A DNA stretch of 64,000 nt, taken from the NCBI RefSeq assembly GCF_024464185.1, contig NZ_JANHAU010000002.1, positions 620,001 to 684,000 of the forward strand, given 5' to 3'. Below are positions 40,297 through 48,562 of the stretch, one piece after another. The notes below the pieces were generated by a model, which was given only the letters and a program-made list of their open reading frames with translations, searched no databases and was not told where the DNA came from. The DNA comes from Haloarchaeobius salinus. GTDB lineage: Archaea; Halobacteriota; Halobacteria; Halobacteriales; Natrialbaceae. Within the stretch, counting starts at the first letter, position 1. The number at the start of each line of letters is the position of its first letter. A program made the position numbers and the translations under genes.

Positions 40297-41337
40297 TCAC
40301 CGACGCCGGTTCCGCCGCTTCGGCGGGACGTTCCCGCCGGGTGCGTGGACGACGCCCTCCCTGTCCCCCTCACCGGTGGCGAGCAGGAACGCGAGGAGTC
40401 CGAGCGGGAACAGCAGCGCCGTCCCGAGCAACCCGCCGACGAGCATCGAGGCCTCGCTGACGTGGACGATACCCGCCTCGGGGTTCCCGACGACGACGGC
40501 TCCGCGCATCGCGTCGCTGTCGCCGCTGGTGCAGGCGTACGTGCTGACGCCGTCGCCGTCGAACGTGAGCGAGTAGGTCGCACCGCCGACGTCGGTGGGC
40601 TCGCTGGCGAACACGCCGTCGCTGTCCTGCACGTCGTGTGCGCCGCCCCCGCCGGTCCACTCCCAGACGACGGTCGTGCCCGGGTCGACCCGGACTGCGG
40701 CGGGTTCGAACGCGTGGTTGCCGCCGTTGCCGGCCGCGCCGACCGCGACGGTCACCTCGTCCTGCCCGCGCATGTCGGCGGTGCCCTCGTAGTTCTCGAC
40801 GCCGTCGAACCAGTCGCCGTAGTCGGGTTCCGCCTCGACGAGCCCACCGAGCCCGATGTCGACCGGCACGTCGCCGACGACCACCGCGGCCTTCATCCCC
40901 ATCGCCTCGTGGGGGACGCAGACGTACGTACTGACGCCCTCGTCCTCGAAGGTGTGCTCGAACGTCGCGCTCGCGTCGTCCACGAGGTCGCTCTCGTACG
41001 CGCCGTCGGTCGCGGCGACGTTGTGCATCCCGCCCTCGCCGGTCCACTCCCAGACGACGGTCGTGCCGGGGTCGACCCTGACCGCCGCGGGACCGAAGCC
41101 GAACGCGCCACCGTTGCCCGGCGTTCCGACGCCGACGGTCACCTCGGACTGGCCCCGCGCGTCGACGAGCCCGTCGAAGTTGTCGACGTTCTCGAACCAC
41201 GCCGCGAGTTCGGGCGTCTCCTGTGCCCGCGTAGGCGTGCTGGCGGCACCGGCGAGTGCGGTGCCCGCTGCGAGGGTCCCGACCCCACGGAGGACGGTTC
41301 GGCGGTCGACGTCGGTGTGTGGCTGGCTCGTGTTCAT
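40297..41337 (-). CDS. Halocyanin-like protein with two blue-copper domains and a membrane anchor
   Basis: A 346-residue exported cupredoxin. A Tat signal (DRRTVLRGVGTLAAGTALAG) comes first. Two plastocyanin-like domains follow, each starting from an EVTV strand. Domain 1 has a full type 1 copper site: His105, Cys140, His143 and Met148. Domain 2 has His234, Cys269 and Met277, but position 272, where His should be, is Gly. A C-terminal helix (LVGGLLGTALLFPLGLLAF) ends the protein. It probably carries electrons on the outside of the membrane. It is divergent from nirK by 107 nt and is a likely donor to that nitrite reductase. Confidence 0.9.
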   Translation of the reverse strand: MNTSQPHTDVDRRTVLRGVGTLAAGTALAGAASTPTRAQETPELAAWFENVDNFDGLVDARGQSEVTVGVGTPGNGGAFGFGPAAVRVDPGTTVVWEWTGEGGMHNVAATDGAYESDLVDDASATFEHTFEDEGVSTYVCVPHEAMGMKAAVVVGDVPVDIGLGGLVEAEPDYGDWFDGVENYEGTADMRGQDEVTVAVGAAGNGGNHAFEPAAVRVDPGTTVVWEWTGGGGAHDVQDSDGVFASEPTDVGGATYSLTFDGDGVSTYACTSGDSDAMRGAVVVGNPEAGIVHVSEASMLVGGLLGTALLFPLGLLAFLLATGEGDREGVVHAPGGNVPPKRRNRRR

Positions 41338-41349
41338 GAGCGAACATAC

Positions 41350-41420
41350 GCGTACCCCGTATAAACAACGTTTTAGGTCTCCCAAAAAGCGGGAAACGTA
41401 TTCCGTGTATAAGCAACCGT
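41350..41420. promoter_or_regulatory. Divergent promoter region between the halocyanin gene and nirK
   Basis: The 107 nt between start codons 41337 and 41445 hold a TTTATAC box on the minus strand (41358-41364, 21-27 nt from the halocyanin ATG) and TGTATAAG on the plus strand (about 41406-41413, 32-39 nt from the nirK ATG). Between them lies a partially symmetric TCTCCCAAAAAGCGGGA, a possible operator. Regulation by oxygen or nitrogen oxides is expected but not shown. Confidence 0.5.
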
Positions 41421-41444
41421 ATGTGTTCTGTTAGGCTGTAAACC

Positions 41445-42530
41445 ATGAGTTCCAGCACGTCACGACGGCGGTTCCTGCAGGCGGTCGGAGTGGGCAGCGC
41501 GACGGCCCTCGCGGGCTGCACCATCGGCAGCCAGCGCGACGACCTCTCCGTCGTCGAGAACGAGCTGGGGAGCCCGGCATCGCTCTCGCCGGCCGCGGCG
41601 GTCGACGTCGACCGCGTCGCCGCCGACCCGCGGGACATCCCCGCCCCGATCACGCGGACGGAACCCGCGACGGTAGCGGTCGAGATGGAGACGACCGAGG
41701 TCACCGCCGAGGTCGAGCCCGGCGTCACGTTCACGTACATGACCTTCGACGGGCAGATCCCGGGCCCGATGGTCCGGGCGCGCGTCGGCGACACCATCGA
41801 CCTCACCATCCGGAACAACGAGGCGAACTCGATGGTCCACAACGTCGACTTCCACGCCGCCCGCGGCCCCGGCGGCGGTGCCGAGGCGACGACGGTCGCC
41901 CCCGGCGAGGAGGCCCGACTCCGCTTCCGGGTCACCTACCCCGGTGCGTTCGTCTACCACTGCGCGGTCGCGAACGTCGACTACCACATCTCGGCGGGGA
42001 TGTTCGGCCTCATCGTCGTCGAGCCCGAGGAGGGTCTCCCGGCGGTCGACCACGAGTTCTACCTCGGCCAGCACGAGCTCTACACGACCGGCGCGGCCGG
42101 CGAGGAGGGCCACCACGAGTTCGACTTCGAGGCGATGGCCGCCGAGGAGCCGACGTACGTGCTGATGAACGGCCAGAAGTACGCCATCGGCCCGCAGGGC
42201 TACGACGAGATGCAGGTGAACACGGGCGAGACCGTCCGGCTGTTCTACGCGGTCGGCGGCCCGAACCTCACCTCCTCGTTCCACCCCATCGGCAGCGTCT
42301 GGGACGAGGTCTGGGAGCAGGGGGCGCTGGCGAGCCAGCCGGACCGCTTCGTCCAGACGACGCCCGTGCTACCGGGCTCCTCGGCCGTCGCGACGATGTC
42401 GTTCCCGGTTCCCGGCCCGGTCAAGCTCGTCGACCACGCGCTCAGCCGCGTGGCCAGAAAGGGCTGTCTCGCCGTCATCGACGTCCAGGGTCCCGAGGAT
42501 ACGACGGTTTTCGACCCGGAGCCGGCGTAG
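41445..42530 (+). CDS. nirK: Copper-containing nitrite reductase NirK
   Basis: A 361-residue enzyme that reduces nitrite to nitric oxide outside the membrane. A Tat lipoprotein signal (RRRFLQAVGVGSATALAGC) gives Cys25 as the lipid anchor. Two cupredoxin domains follow. Type 1 copper ligands are His132, Cys173, His181 and Met186. Type 2 ligands are His137, His172 and, from the neighbour subunit in the trimer, His331. Active-site Asp135 and His280 are also present. Everything needed for catalysis is intact. It is divergent from the halocyanin gene and is the only denitrification gene in the window. Confidence 0.95.
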   Translation: MSSSTSRRRFLQAVGVGSATALAGCTIGSQRDDLSVVENELGSPASLSPAAAVDVDRVAADPRDIPAPITRTEPATVAVEMETTEVTAEVEPGVTFTYMTFDGQIPGPMVRARVGDTIDLTIRNNEANSMVHNVDFHAARGPGGGAEATTVAPGEEARLRFRVTYPGAFVYHCAVANVDYHISAGMFGLIVVEPEEGLPAVDHEFYLGQHELYTTGAAGEEGHHEFDFEAMAAEEPTYVLMNGQKYAIGPQGYDEMQVNTGETVRLFYAVGGPNLTSSFHPIGSVWDEVWEQGALASQPDRFVQTTPVLPGSSAVATMSFPVPGPVKLVDHALSRVARKGCLAVIDVQGPEDTTVFDPEPA

Positions 42531-42571
42531 GGCGGCGGTGAACGCCCGCTCGGTTTCTGCTCGCAGCGCGT

Positions 42572-43792
42572 TCAGTCCAGACAGGCGGCCACGATCCTCA
42601 ACATCCGCTCGCCCCGCACCTCGTCGGCGAACAGCGGGACGCGGCGCACGTCGGTCCCGCGGAACAGCTCCTGTGCCTCCGCCAGCGCGGACTGCTGGAC
42701 GTCCCAGCGGCGCTGGCAGAACTCGCAGTCGGCGAGGTTCGGCTTCACGAACTCGTCGGCGTCGACCGCGTCGGTCACGTCGGCGAGGTCCTCCATCACC
42801 CGGTTGACGACGACGGTCCCGACCGGGATCTCGAAGTCGGCGAGCTGTGCGCGCAGCCGGCGGGACTCGAAGACGCTCATCTCCTCGGGCACCATGACGA
42901 TGCGGAAGTCGGTCCGGTTCCGGTCGCGAAGGACCGCCCGGAGGCGCTCGATGCGGTCGGCCAGCTCGTCGAGGTCGGGCGACTGCTGGGTCGCCTCGTC
43001 GCCCCCGCCGAACATCCCGCCGAGCCCGCCCATCAGGCCACTGAGTCGCTCGCGCATCTTGGCGATGCGGCCGACCATCGTGTCCATGACCTCGGGGAGT
43101 TCGAGCAGGCGGAGCGTGTGGCCCGTCGGCGCGGTGTCGACGACGACGCGGTCGAATCGCGGGTCGTCGAGGTACTCCAGGAAGAGCTGCATGGCGGCGG
43201 CCTCGTCCGCGCCGGGCATCGCGCCGCCGAGCATCGAGCTCATGGGGTCCTCGCCGTCGCCGCCGAGCATGTCGCCGAGGCCGCCCATCGGTCCCTGGCC
43301 CATCGCGTCGTCGCCGGCCATCGGCCCCGCGCCGGAGTCGTCGCCGAAGGGGTCGCCATCCTGCCCACCGCCCGCGCCGCCGAACAGCGCCTCCCCCTCC
43401 GCCATCGCCTGCTCGGGGTCGATCTCGGCGGCGAACAGCGGGATCTCCTCGCGGATGCGCGTCGGCTCCGCTGGAATCTCCGTCTCGAACGTGTCCGACA
43501 GCGAGTGCGCCGGGTCCGTAGAGACGACGAGCGTGCGCGTCCCGTCGGCCGCGCTGGCGAGGGCCGTCGCGGCCGCCATCGTCGTCTTGCCGACGCCGCC
43601 CTTCCCGCCGTAGAGGACGTACTCGGGGGCGTCGACGCCGTCCAGCGCGTCCGTCGTCGCTTCGTCGAGATTCTCGTCCACCGCGTCGACCTCGATGCCG
43701 TCGGCCGGGTGGGTGGTCTCCTCGGCGTGGTCCGCGCTCGCGTCGTCGGCGTCCTCGACCTCGTCGACCGGGTCGACGCTGATGTCGCTCAT
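42572..43792 (-). CDS. Get3/ArsA family ATPase
   Basis: A 406-residue P-loop ATPase. A 55-residue acidic leader precedes the deviant Walker A YVLYGGKGGVGKTTMAAATA (P-loop at 62-71). VSTDPAHSLSD is the switch I region, RVVVDTAPTGHTLRLLELP switch II, and ADCEFCQRRWDVQQ contains the C-x-x-C that joins Get3 dimers through zinc. Residues 138-195 are a Gly/Asp/Met-rich insertion. Get3 proteins target tail-anchored membrane proteins, and ArsA partners with arsenite pumps; no arsB lies nearby, so the Get3 role is more likely. The ATG at 43792 is preferred to in-frame extensions upstream. Confidence 0.88.
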   Translation of the reverse strand: MSDISVDPVDEVEDADDASADHAEETTHPADGIEVDAVDENLDEATTDALDGVDAPEYVLYGGKGGVGKTTMAAATALASAADGTRTLVVSTDPAHSLSDTFETEIPAEPTRIREEIPLFAAEIDPEQAMAEGEALFGGAGGGQDGDPFGDDSGAGPMAGDDAMGQGPMGGLGDMLGGDGEDPMSSMLGGAMPGADEAAAMQLFLEYLDDPRFDRVVVDTAPTGHTLRLLELPEVMDTMVGRIAKMRERLSGLMGGLGGMFGGGDEATQQSPDLDELADRIERLRAVLRDRNRTDFRIVMVPEEMSVFESRRLRAQLADFEIPVGTVVVNRVMEDLADVTDAVDADEFVKPNLADCEFCQRRWDVQQSALAEAQELFRGTDVRRVPLFADEVRGERMLRIVAACLD

Positions 43793-43914
43793 GCGCCCGG
43801 GTATCGGCCGACGACTTGTGTACTCATCGGTCCCGCTATCGGTTGTGGGCCGGAGGCAGTGAGAGAGAGAGGGAAACGGGACGCATCTTCTTTCCCCCAC
43901 CTGTTGGGATAGCC

Positions 43915-45015
43915 TCACCCGAACCGCTCGGCGAGCCGGTCGGCGGCCTCCTCGACCCGGGGCGTGACGAGCGCGAACCGGAACCAGTCGTCGAACGCCT
44001 CGCCGAAGGCTTCCCCGGGCATGCCAGCGACGCCGGCGTCGTCGATGAGTGCTTTCGTGTTCGCGATGGTGCCGGGGTAGCCGTCGAACCGGGCCATGAC
44101 GTAGAACGCGCCGTCGGGCTCGGTGTACGCCGCGCCGGCCTCGTCGAGCGCGTCGGTGAAGGTGTCGACGCGGTCGGCGAGGAGCTGGCGGTTCGCCTCG
44201 TGGTACGCGGGGTCGGTGTGCCGGAGCGCCTGGAGGACGGCGTGCTGGCCCGGGCGCGTGGTGGCGACGTTGACGAGCATGTGCCGGGCCTTCGCGGCCT
44301 CGACGTGCTCCTCGGGGAAGACGGCGTAGCCGACGCGGAAGCCCGTGATGGCGAACGTCTTCGAGAACGAGTTCGTCACGATTCGGTGGTCGGAGTCGAC
44401 CGACAGCGCGCTCGAAAAGCGGCCCGAGCGGTCGTAGTGGTCGTACACCTCGTCGCTGACGAGGATGGCGTCGTGCTCCTCCGCGACGGCGACGAGCTCG
44501 CGGATGGTCTCCTCGGGGTAGACCGCGCCCGTGGGGTTGTTCGGCGAGTTGACGACGATGCAGGCGGTGTCGTCGCTGGCCGCCTCGCGCACCGCCGCGG
44601 GGTCGAGCGTGCCGTCGTCGTCGGTCGGGACGAACCGCTGCGTGCCGCCGAGCATCGAGGTCTTGCCGGGGTAGTACGGATAGACGGGGTCCGTCAGGAT
44701 GACCTCGTCGCCGGCACCGCGTTCGAGCGCGCGGGCCATCGCGAGGTAGTTCGCCTCGCCGCCGCCGTTCGTGACGACGATCTGTGACTCGTCGACGCCC
44801 CGGCGTGCGGCGATCTCCTCGCGCAGGTCGCGCAGGCCCTCCGAGGGCGCGTACTGGAACTCCGACTGGTCGAAGTCGGCGTACTCGCGCAGGCCGTCGC
44901 GCAGGGGCTCCGGCGGCTCCCAGTCGGGGTTCCCACTGACCATGTCGACCACGTCGCGGTCGGCGTGGACCGCGTACGACATGATCTCGAAGAAGAGCGG
45001 TTTCTCGTACTCCAT
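43915..45015 (-). CDS. Class I/II pyridoxal-phosphate aminotransferase
   Basis: A 366-residue PLP enzyme of the aspartate aminotransferase fold. MVSGNPDWEPPEPLRDGL starts the fold, TNGGGEANYLAMARAL is the PLP phosphate region, VVNSPNNPTGAVYPEE is the conserved Asn-Pro-Thr-Gly, SDEVYDHYDRSGRF has the Asp-Tyr pair, and NSFSKTFAITGFRVGY carries the PLP Lys. Near the C-terminus RFALVTPRVEEA supplies the substrate-carboxylate Arg. The amino donor and acceptor are not determined. The ATG at 45015 starts the family-typical MEYEKPLFFEIMSYA. A 122 nt gap with a GA-rich run (43861-43875) separates it from the Get3 gene. Confidence 0.9.
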   Translation of the reverse strand: MEYEKPLFFEIMSYAVHADRDVVDMVSGNPDWEPPEPLRDGLREYADFDQSEFQYAPSEGLRDLREEIAARRGVDESQIVVTNGGGEANYLAMARALERGAGDEVILTDPVYPYYPGKTSMLGGTQRFVPTDDDGTLDPAAVREAASDDTACIVVNSPNNPTGAVYPEETIRELVAVAEEHDAILVSDEVYDHYDRSGRFSSALSVDSDHRIVTNSFSKTFAITGFRVGYAVFPEEHVEAAKARHMLVNVATTRPGQHAVLQALRHTDPAYHEANRQLLADRVDTFTDALDEAGAAYTEPDGAFYVMARFDGYPGTIANTKALIDDAGVAGMPGEAFGEAFDDWFRFALVTPRVEEAADRLAERFG

Positions 45016-45165
45016 GGTCGGCCAGTCGACGCCCGAGTGGGTCTTTCTTTCGGGTCCGACGGACCGGCTGTGGTAGGGAGGGCATTACGAAGGCAACACT
45101 TGCCCCGCGGCACGAACGTTCACTCGACACCGAGTCAGAATCGACCGCCAGTTCCCGGAATCTTC

Positions 45166-45170
45166 TTTAA
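45166..45170 (+). promoter_or_regulatory. TATA-like box of ppsA
   Basis: TTTAA ends 27 nt upstream of the ppsA ATG at 45197, in an otherwise GC-rich region, giving a leaderless or near-leaderless transcript. The region 45016-45165 otherwise shows no gene. Confidence 0.5.
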
Positions 45171-45196
45171 CGGTGCCGGGGTGTCTCCGCATACGA

Positions 45197-47506
45197 ATGG
45201 CAGTACTCTGGCTGGACGACATCCGGGCCGACGACCTGGAATCGGTCGGTGGCAAGGGGGCGTCCCTGGGCGAACTCACGGGTGCAGGGCTCCCCGTGCC
45301 TCCTGGGTTCGTCGTCACGGCTGAGACGTACCGGGAGTTCATCGAGGCGGCAGGCATCGACGAGGAACTGTTCGAGGCGGTCGACGTTGACGTCGACGAC
45401 ACCGAGGCGCTCGCCGAGGCCGAGGCGCGCGCGAGCGAACTCATCCTGGGAGCGGAGTTCCCCGACGAGCTGCGCGAGGAGATACTCGACGCCTACAGCC
45501 ACGTCGGCGACGGCGAGGCGTTCGTCGCGGTGCGCTCCTCGGCGACCGCGGAGGACCTCCCCGACGCCTCGTTCGCGGGCCAGCAGGAGACGTTCCTCAA
45601 CGTCACCGAGGAGGACCTGCTCCAGCGCGTGCGCGAGTGCTGGGCGTCGCTGTTCACCCAGCGCGCGATCTACTACCGCACCCAGCAGGGCTTCGCACAC
45701 GACGACGTGAACATCGCGGTCGTCGTCCAGCAGATGGTCGACGCCGAGAAGTCCGGCGTCATGTTCACCAGCCACCCGTCGACCGGCGCGGCGACGATGA
45801 TAATCGAGGCCGCGTGGGGGCTCGGCGAGGCCGTCGTCTCCGGCAGCGTCTCCCCCGACAACTACCACCTCGACCGCGACTCCGGCACGGTCGAGGAGGT
45901 GACCGTCGCGGACAAGAAGGTGCAGATGATAAAGGACCCCGAGACGGGCCACACGGCCGAGGTCGAGGTGCCGACCGACCAGCGCGAGGCCCGCGTGCTT
46001 TCGGACGACGAGCTCGCCGAGCTGCGCGAGCTCGGCATCACCGTCGAGGAGCACTACGAGACGCCGCAGGACGTGGAGTGGGCGATCGCCGATGGCGAGG
46101 TGTACATGCTCCAGTCCCGGCCGATTACCACCATCGCCGAAGGTGACGTGGGCGAGGCCGACGAGACGCGCGTCGACCCCGACATCGACAGCGACACGCC
46201 GGGCGAGGCGAGCGCGACCGACGGCGGCGGTGGCGACGACGTGCTCGTCCGCGGCCTCGGCTCCAGCCCGGGCATCGCCTCCGGCCGGGCGCGCATCGTG
46301 AAGAAGCTCGACCAGCTGGACAAGGTCGGCGAGGGCGACATCATCGTCACCGAGATGACGACCCCCGACATGGTGCCCGCGATGCGCCGTGCCGCCGGCA
46401 TCGTCACCGACGAGGGCGGGATGACCAGCCACGCCGCCATCGTCTCTCGCGAGCTCGGCGTCCCCGCCGTCGTCGGCGCGGGCGATGCAACGACGACGCT
46501 CGACGACGGGCAGATGATCACCCTCGACGGCGACAAGGGGACCATCCGCGAGGGCAAGACCCAGACCGACGAGGAGCGCGAGCCCGTCGAGGAGGTCCGC
46601 CCGCAGGCCCCGGTGAAGCCGATGACCGCGACCGAGGTGAAGGTCAACGTCTCCATCCCGGAGGCCGCAGAGCGCGCGGCTGCGACCGGTGCCGACGGCG
46701 TCGGCCTGCTCCGCATGGAGCACATGATCCTCTCGACCAACAAGACGCCCGAGCGCTACATCGCGGACCACGGCGAGGAGGCGTACGTCGACGAGATCAT
46801 CGACGGCGTCCAGCGCGTCGCTGAGGAGTTCTACCCGCGCCCGGTCCGGGTGCGGACGCTCGACGCGCCGACCGACGAGTTCCGGCAGCTCCAGGGCGGC
46901 GAGGACGAACCCCAGGAGCACAACCCGATGCTCGGCTACCGCGGCGTGCGCCGTAGCCTCGACCGGCCGGAGGTGTTCAAGCACGAGCTGGAGGCGTTCC
47001 GTCGCCTGTTCTCGATGGGCTACGACAACGTCGAGATCATGCTCCCACTCGTCAACGACGCCGAGGACGTCCTCCAGGTCCGTCAGCTGATGGAGGAGGC
47101 GGGCATCGACCCGTCCAAGCGTCGCTGGGGCGTGATGGTCGAGACGCCGGCCGCCGCGCTCTCCGTGGGCGAGATGGCCGACGCCGGCATCGACTTCGCC
47201 TCCTTCGGTACGAACGACCTGACCCAGTACGTCCTCGCGGTGGACCGGAACAACGAGAACGTCGCCGACCGCTTCGACGAGCTCCACCCGGCCATCCTCG
47301 AACTCATCAGCCAGACCATCGAGACCTGCCGCGAGCACGACGTCGACACGAGCATCTGCGGGCAGGCCGGCTCCAAGCCCCAGATGGTCCAGCACCTCGT
47401 CAACACCGGCATCTCCAGCATCTCCGCGAACATCGACGCCGTCCGCGACGTCCAGCACGAGGTCAAGCGCACCGAGCAGAAGCTCGTGCTCGACTCGGTC
47501 CGGTAA
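45197..47506 (+). CDS. ppsA: Phosphoenolpyruvate synthase
   Basis: A 769-residue enzyme that makes PEP, AMP and phosphate from pyruvate and ATP, the entry to gluconeogenesis. The N-terminal ATP-binding domain has GGKGASLGELTGAGLPVPPG and VRSSATAEDLPDASFAGQQ. The central phosphohistidine domain has GGMTSHAAIVSRELGVPAVV with the swivelling His412. The C-terminal PEP barrel has MVETPAAALSVGEM, FASFGTNDLTQYVLAVDRNN and SICGQAGSK with the catalytic Cys. Length is normal. The ATG at 45197 starts MAVLWLDDIRADD with a TATA-like box 27 nt upstream. Confidence 0.95.
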   Translation: MAVLWLDDIRADDLESVGGKGASLGELTGAGLPVPPGFVVTAETYREFIEAAGIDEELFEAVDVDVDDTEALAEAEARASELILGAEFPDELREEILDAYSHVGDGEAFVAVRSSATAEDLPDASFAGQQETFLNVTEEDLLQRVRECWASLFTQRAIYYRTQQGFAHDDVNIAVVVQQMVDAEKSGVMFTSHPSTGAATMIIEAAWGLGEAVVSGSVSPDNYHLDRDSGTVEEVTVADKKVQMIKDPETGHTAEVEVPTDQREARVLSDDELAELRELGITVEEHYETPQDVEWAIADGEVYMLQSRPITTIAEGDVGEADETRVDPDIDSDTPGEASATDGGGGDDVLVRGLGSSPGIASGRARIVKKLDQLDKVGEGDIIVTEMTTPDMVPAMRRAAGIVTDEGGMTSHAAIVSRELGVPAVVGAGDATTTLDDGQMITLDGDKGTIREGKTQTDEEREPVEEVRPQAPVKPMTATEVKVNVSIPEAAERAAATGADGVGLLRMEHMILSTNKTPERYIADHGEEAYVDEIIDGVQRVAEEFYPRPVRVRTLDAPTDEFRQLQGGEDEPQEHNPMLGYRGVRRSLDRPEVFKHELEAFRRLFSMGYDNVEIMLPLVNDAEDVLQVRQLMEEAGIDPSKRRWGVMVETPAAALSVGEMADAGIDFASFGTNDLTQYVLAVDRNNENVADRFDELHPAILELISQTIETCREHDVDTSICGQAGSKPQMVQHLVNTGISSISANIDAVRDVQHEVKRTEQKLVLDSVR

Positions 47507-47893
47507 CCGCGGTTGGCGGTTCGAGGGGTCCGTTTTCCGGTGCGTCGTCTCGGTCGGTGCAGGTAACTCCGCTAGTGTCTGTAGTCCGAATAGAGCCGGT
47601 GAAAGCCCGATGCCAGCGGTTGAGGGTGTCCCTCGTGATACTGCTGAGCGGCTGGTAGTTGTCTGATGGCGAGCATTCCCGCGACAGGTCCGATGACTCC
47701 GACACCGACGTCCACTTTCGTCCCGGGATCCTGGGCCGTACCTACGCCACCCCGTGGCCAGTTGCTGGATGTCGGGCACGCTCAGACGTTGCCCCGTCGA
47801 TGACTCAGTACAGTCAGTATGAGCGGTGACCGACAATCCACGACGGATCGGAAGTTAACACATATATCAGACAACCGTGTGCTCCTACGTTAC
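47507..47893. other. Gene-free stretch with a possible decayed coding remnant
   Basis: No intact gene is found in these 387 nt. On the minus strand one frame ending at a TAG near 47577 reads GTKVDVGVGVIGPVAGMLAIR and then QLPAAQQYHEGHPQPLASGF without a good start codon. This has more normal protein character than the neighbouring frames and may be the remnant of a lost gene or mobile element. The end next to the TFS gene holds AT-rich bases around 47865-47880 (TTAACACATATATCA), the likely TFS promoter. Confidence 0.3.
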
Positions 47894-48211
47894 ATGCAAT
47901 TCTGTGACGGGTGTGGTTCGATCATGCACACGGAGGGCGACACGTGGGTGTGTCGCTCCTGTGAGAACGAGGAGCCACGGGACTCGCAAGCAGAAGCGGC
48001 GATGACGACCCAGGATGGACAGCGGGACGACGGGTCACCCGACGTGGCCGACGCGACCCAGGGATCCACCGAGACGATGCAGGAGCCCTGTCCGGCGGAC
48101 GACTGCGATAGCGACCGGGCCTACTACGAGATGATGCCGAAGCCGGGCGGCTCCTACGAGGTCCGGCTGTTCACCTGCGTCGAGTGCGGCCAGAAGTGGC
48201 GCGAGTCCTGA
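47894..48211 (+). CDS. Transcription factor S (TFS)-like zinc-ribbon protein, catalytic acidic pair missing
   Basis: A 105-residue protein with two zinc ribbons like those of TFS and RPB9. Cysteines 4, 7, 20 and 23 make the N-terminal ribbon and 66, 71, 95 and 98 the C-terminal one, ending CVECGQKWRES as in the family. Between them is an acidic, flexible linker. In cleavage-stimulating TFS the hairpin of the C-terminal ribbon carries an Asp-Glu pair; here this hairpin reads MMPKPGGSYEVRLFT and has no Asp-Glu. It may bind RNA polymerase without cleavage activity. The ATG at 47894 begins the first ribbon. Confidence 0.85.
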   Translation: MQFCDGCGSIMHTEGDTWVCRSCENEEPRDSQAEAAMTTQDGQRDDGSPDVADATQGSTETMQEPCPADDCDSDRAYYEMMPKPGGSYEVRLFTCVECGQKWRES

Positions 48212-48562
48212 CGGCGCATCTCGCGGACCCCGCCGTTGGCACATGCACAGACCGCCACAGCAGCGTCTCAACTCCCTGGGTTACTCGGTCTCGGAGCCAC
48301 ACGCCGACGCCAAACCGGCTCCCACGACGTTCTCGAGGCGATCACCGACCTCTGTCACGAGAGCCGTCGTTGGAACACGCTATCTCCAGAGACGGAACCG
48401 AACACGGGCAGTGTTCGGACTCCTCGGTAACCCAGACCACCCGACTCGCAGACCCGCTCAACAGCCGATTCGCCCGTCTCCAGTTGAATCTACCACCGAC
48501 GCGACTCCACCACGCTCACCCGCGAACGCAACCCCTAAATTCCACAACCCGAAGATAGAGGC
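48212..48562. other. Gene-free stretch before mfnA
   Basis: Nothing convincing is encoded in these 351 nt on either strand; frames are Arg/Ser-rich. CCTAAAT near 48532-48538, about 26 nt upstream of the mfnA ATG, is a plausible TATA-like box. A long run without strong GC codon periodicity (48290-48500) suggests a non-coding region. Confidence 0.5.

Noticed and set aside
41365-41395. A palindromic FNR/NarO-type site between the halocyanin gene and nirK
   Set aside because: Only a weak TCCC/GGGA symmetry is present and it does not match a motif I can confirm.
43861-43875. GA-rich run (GAGAGAGAGAGGG) between the aminotransferase and Get3 genes
   Set aside because: Too short to call a repeat or regulatory element; no partner found.
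45167-47836. A long minus-strand frame opposite ppsA (889 codons)
   Set aside because: The plus strand encodes an intact PEP synthase with all motifs; the opposite frame is an antisense artefact of high GC codon bias.
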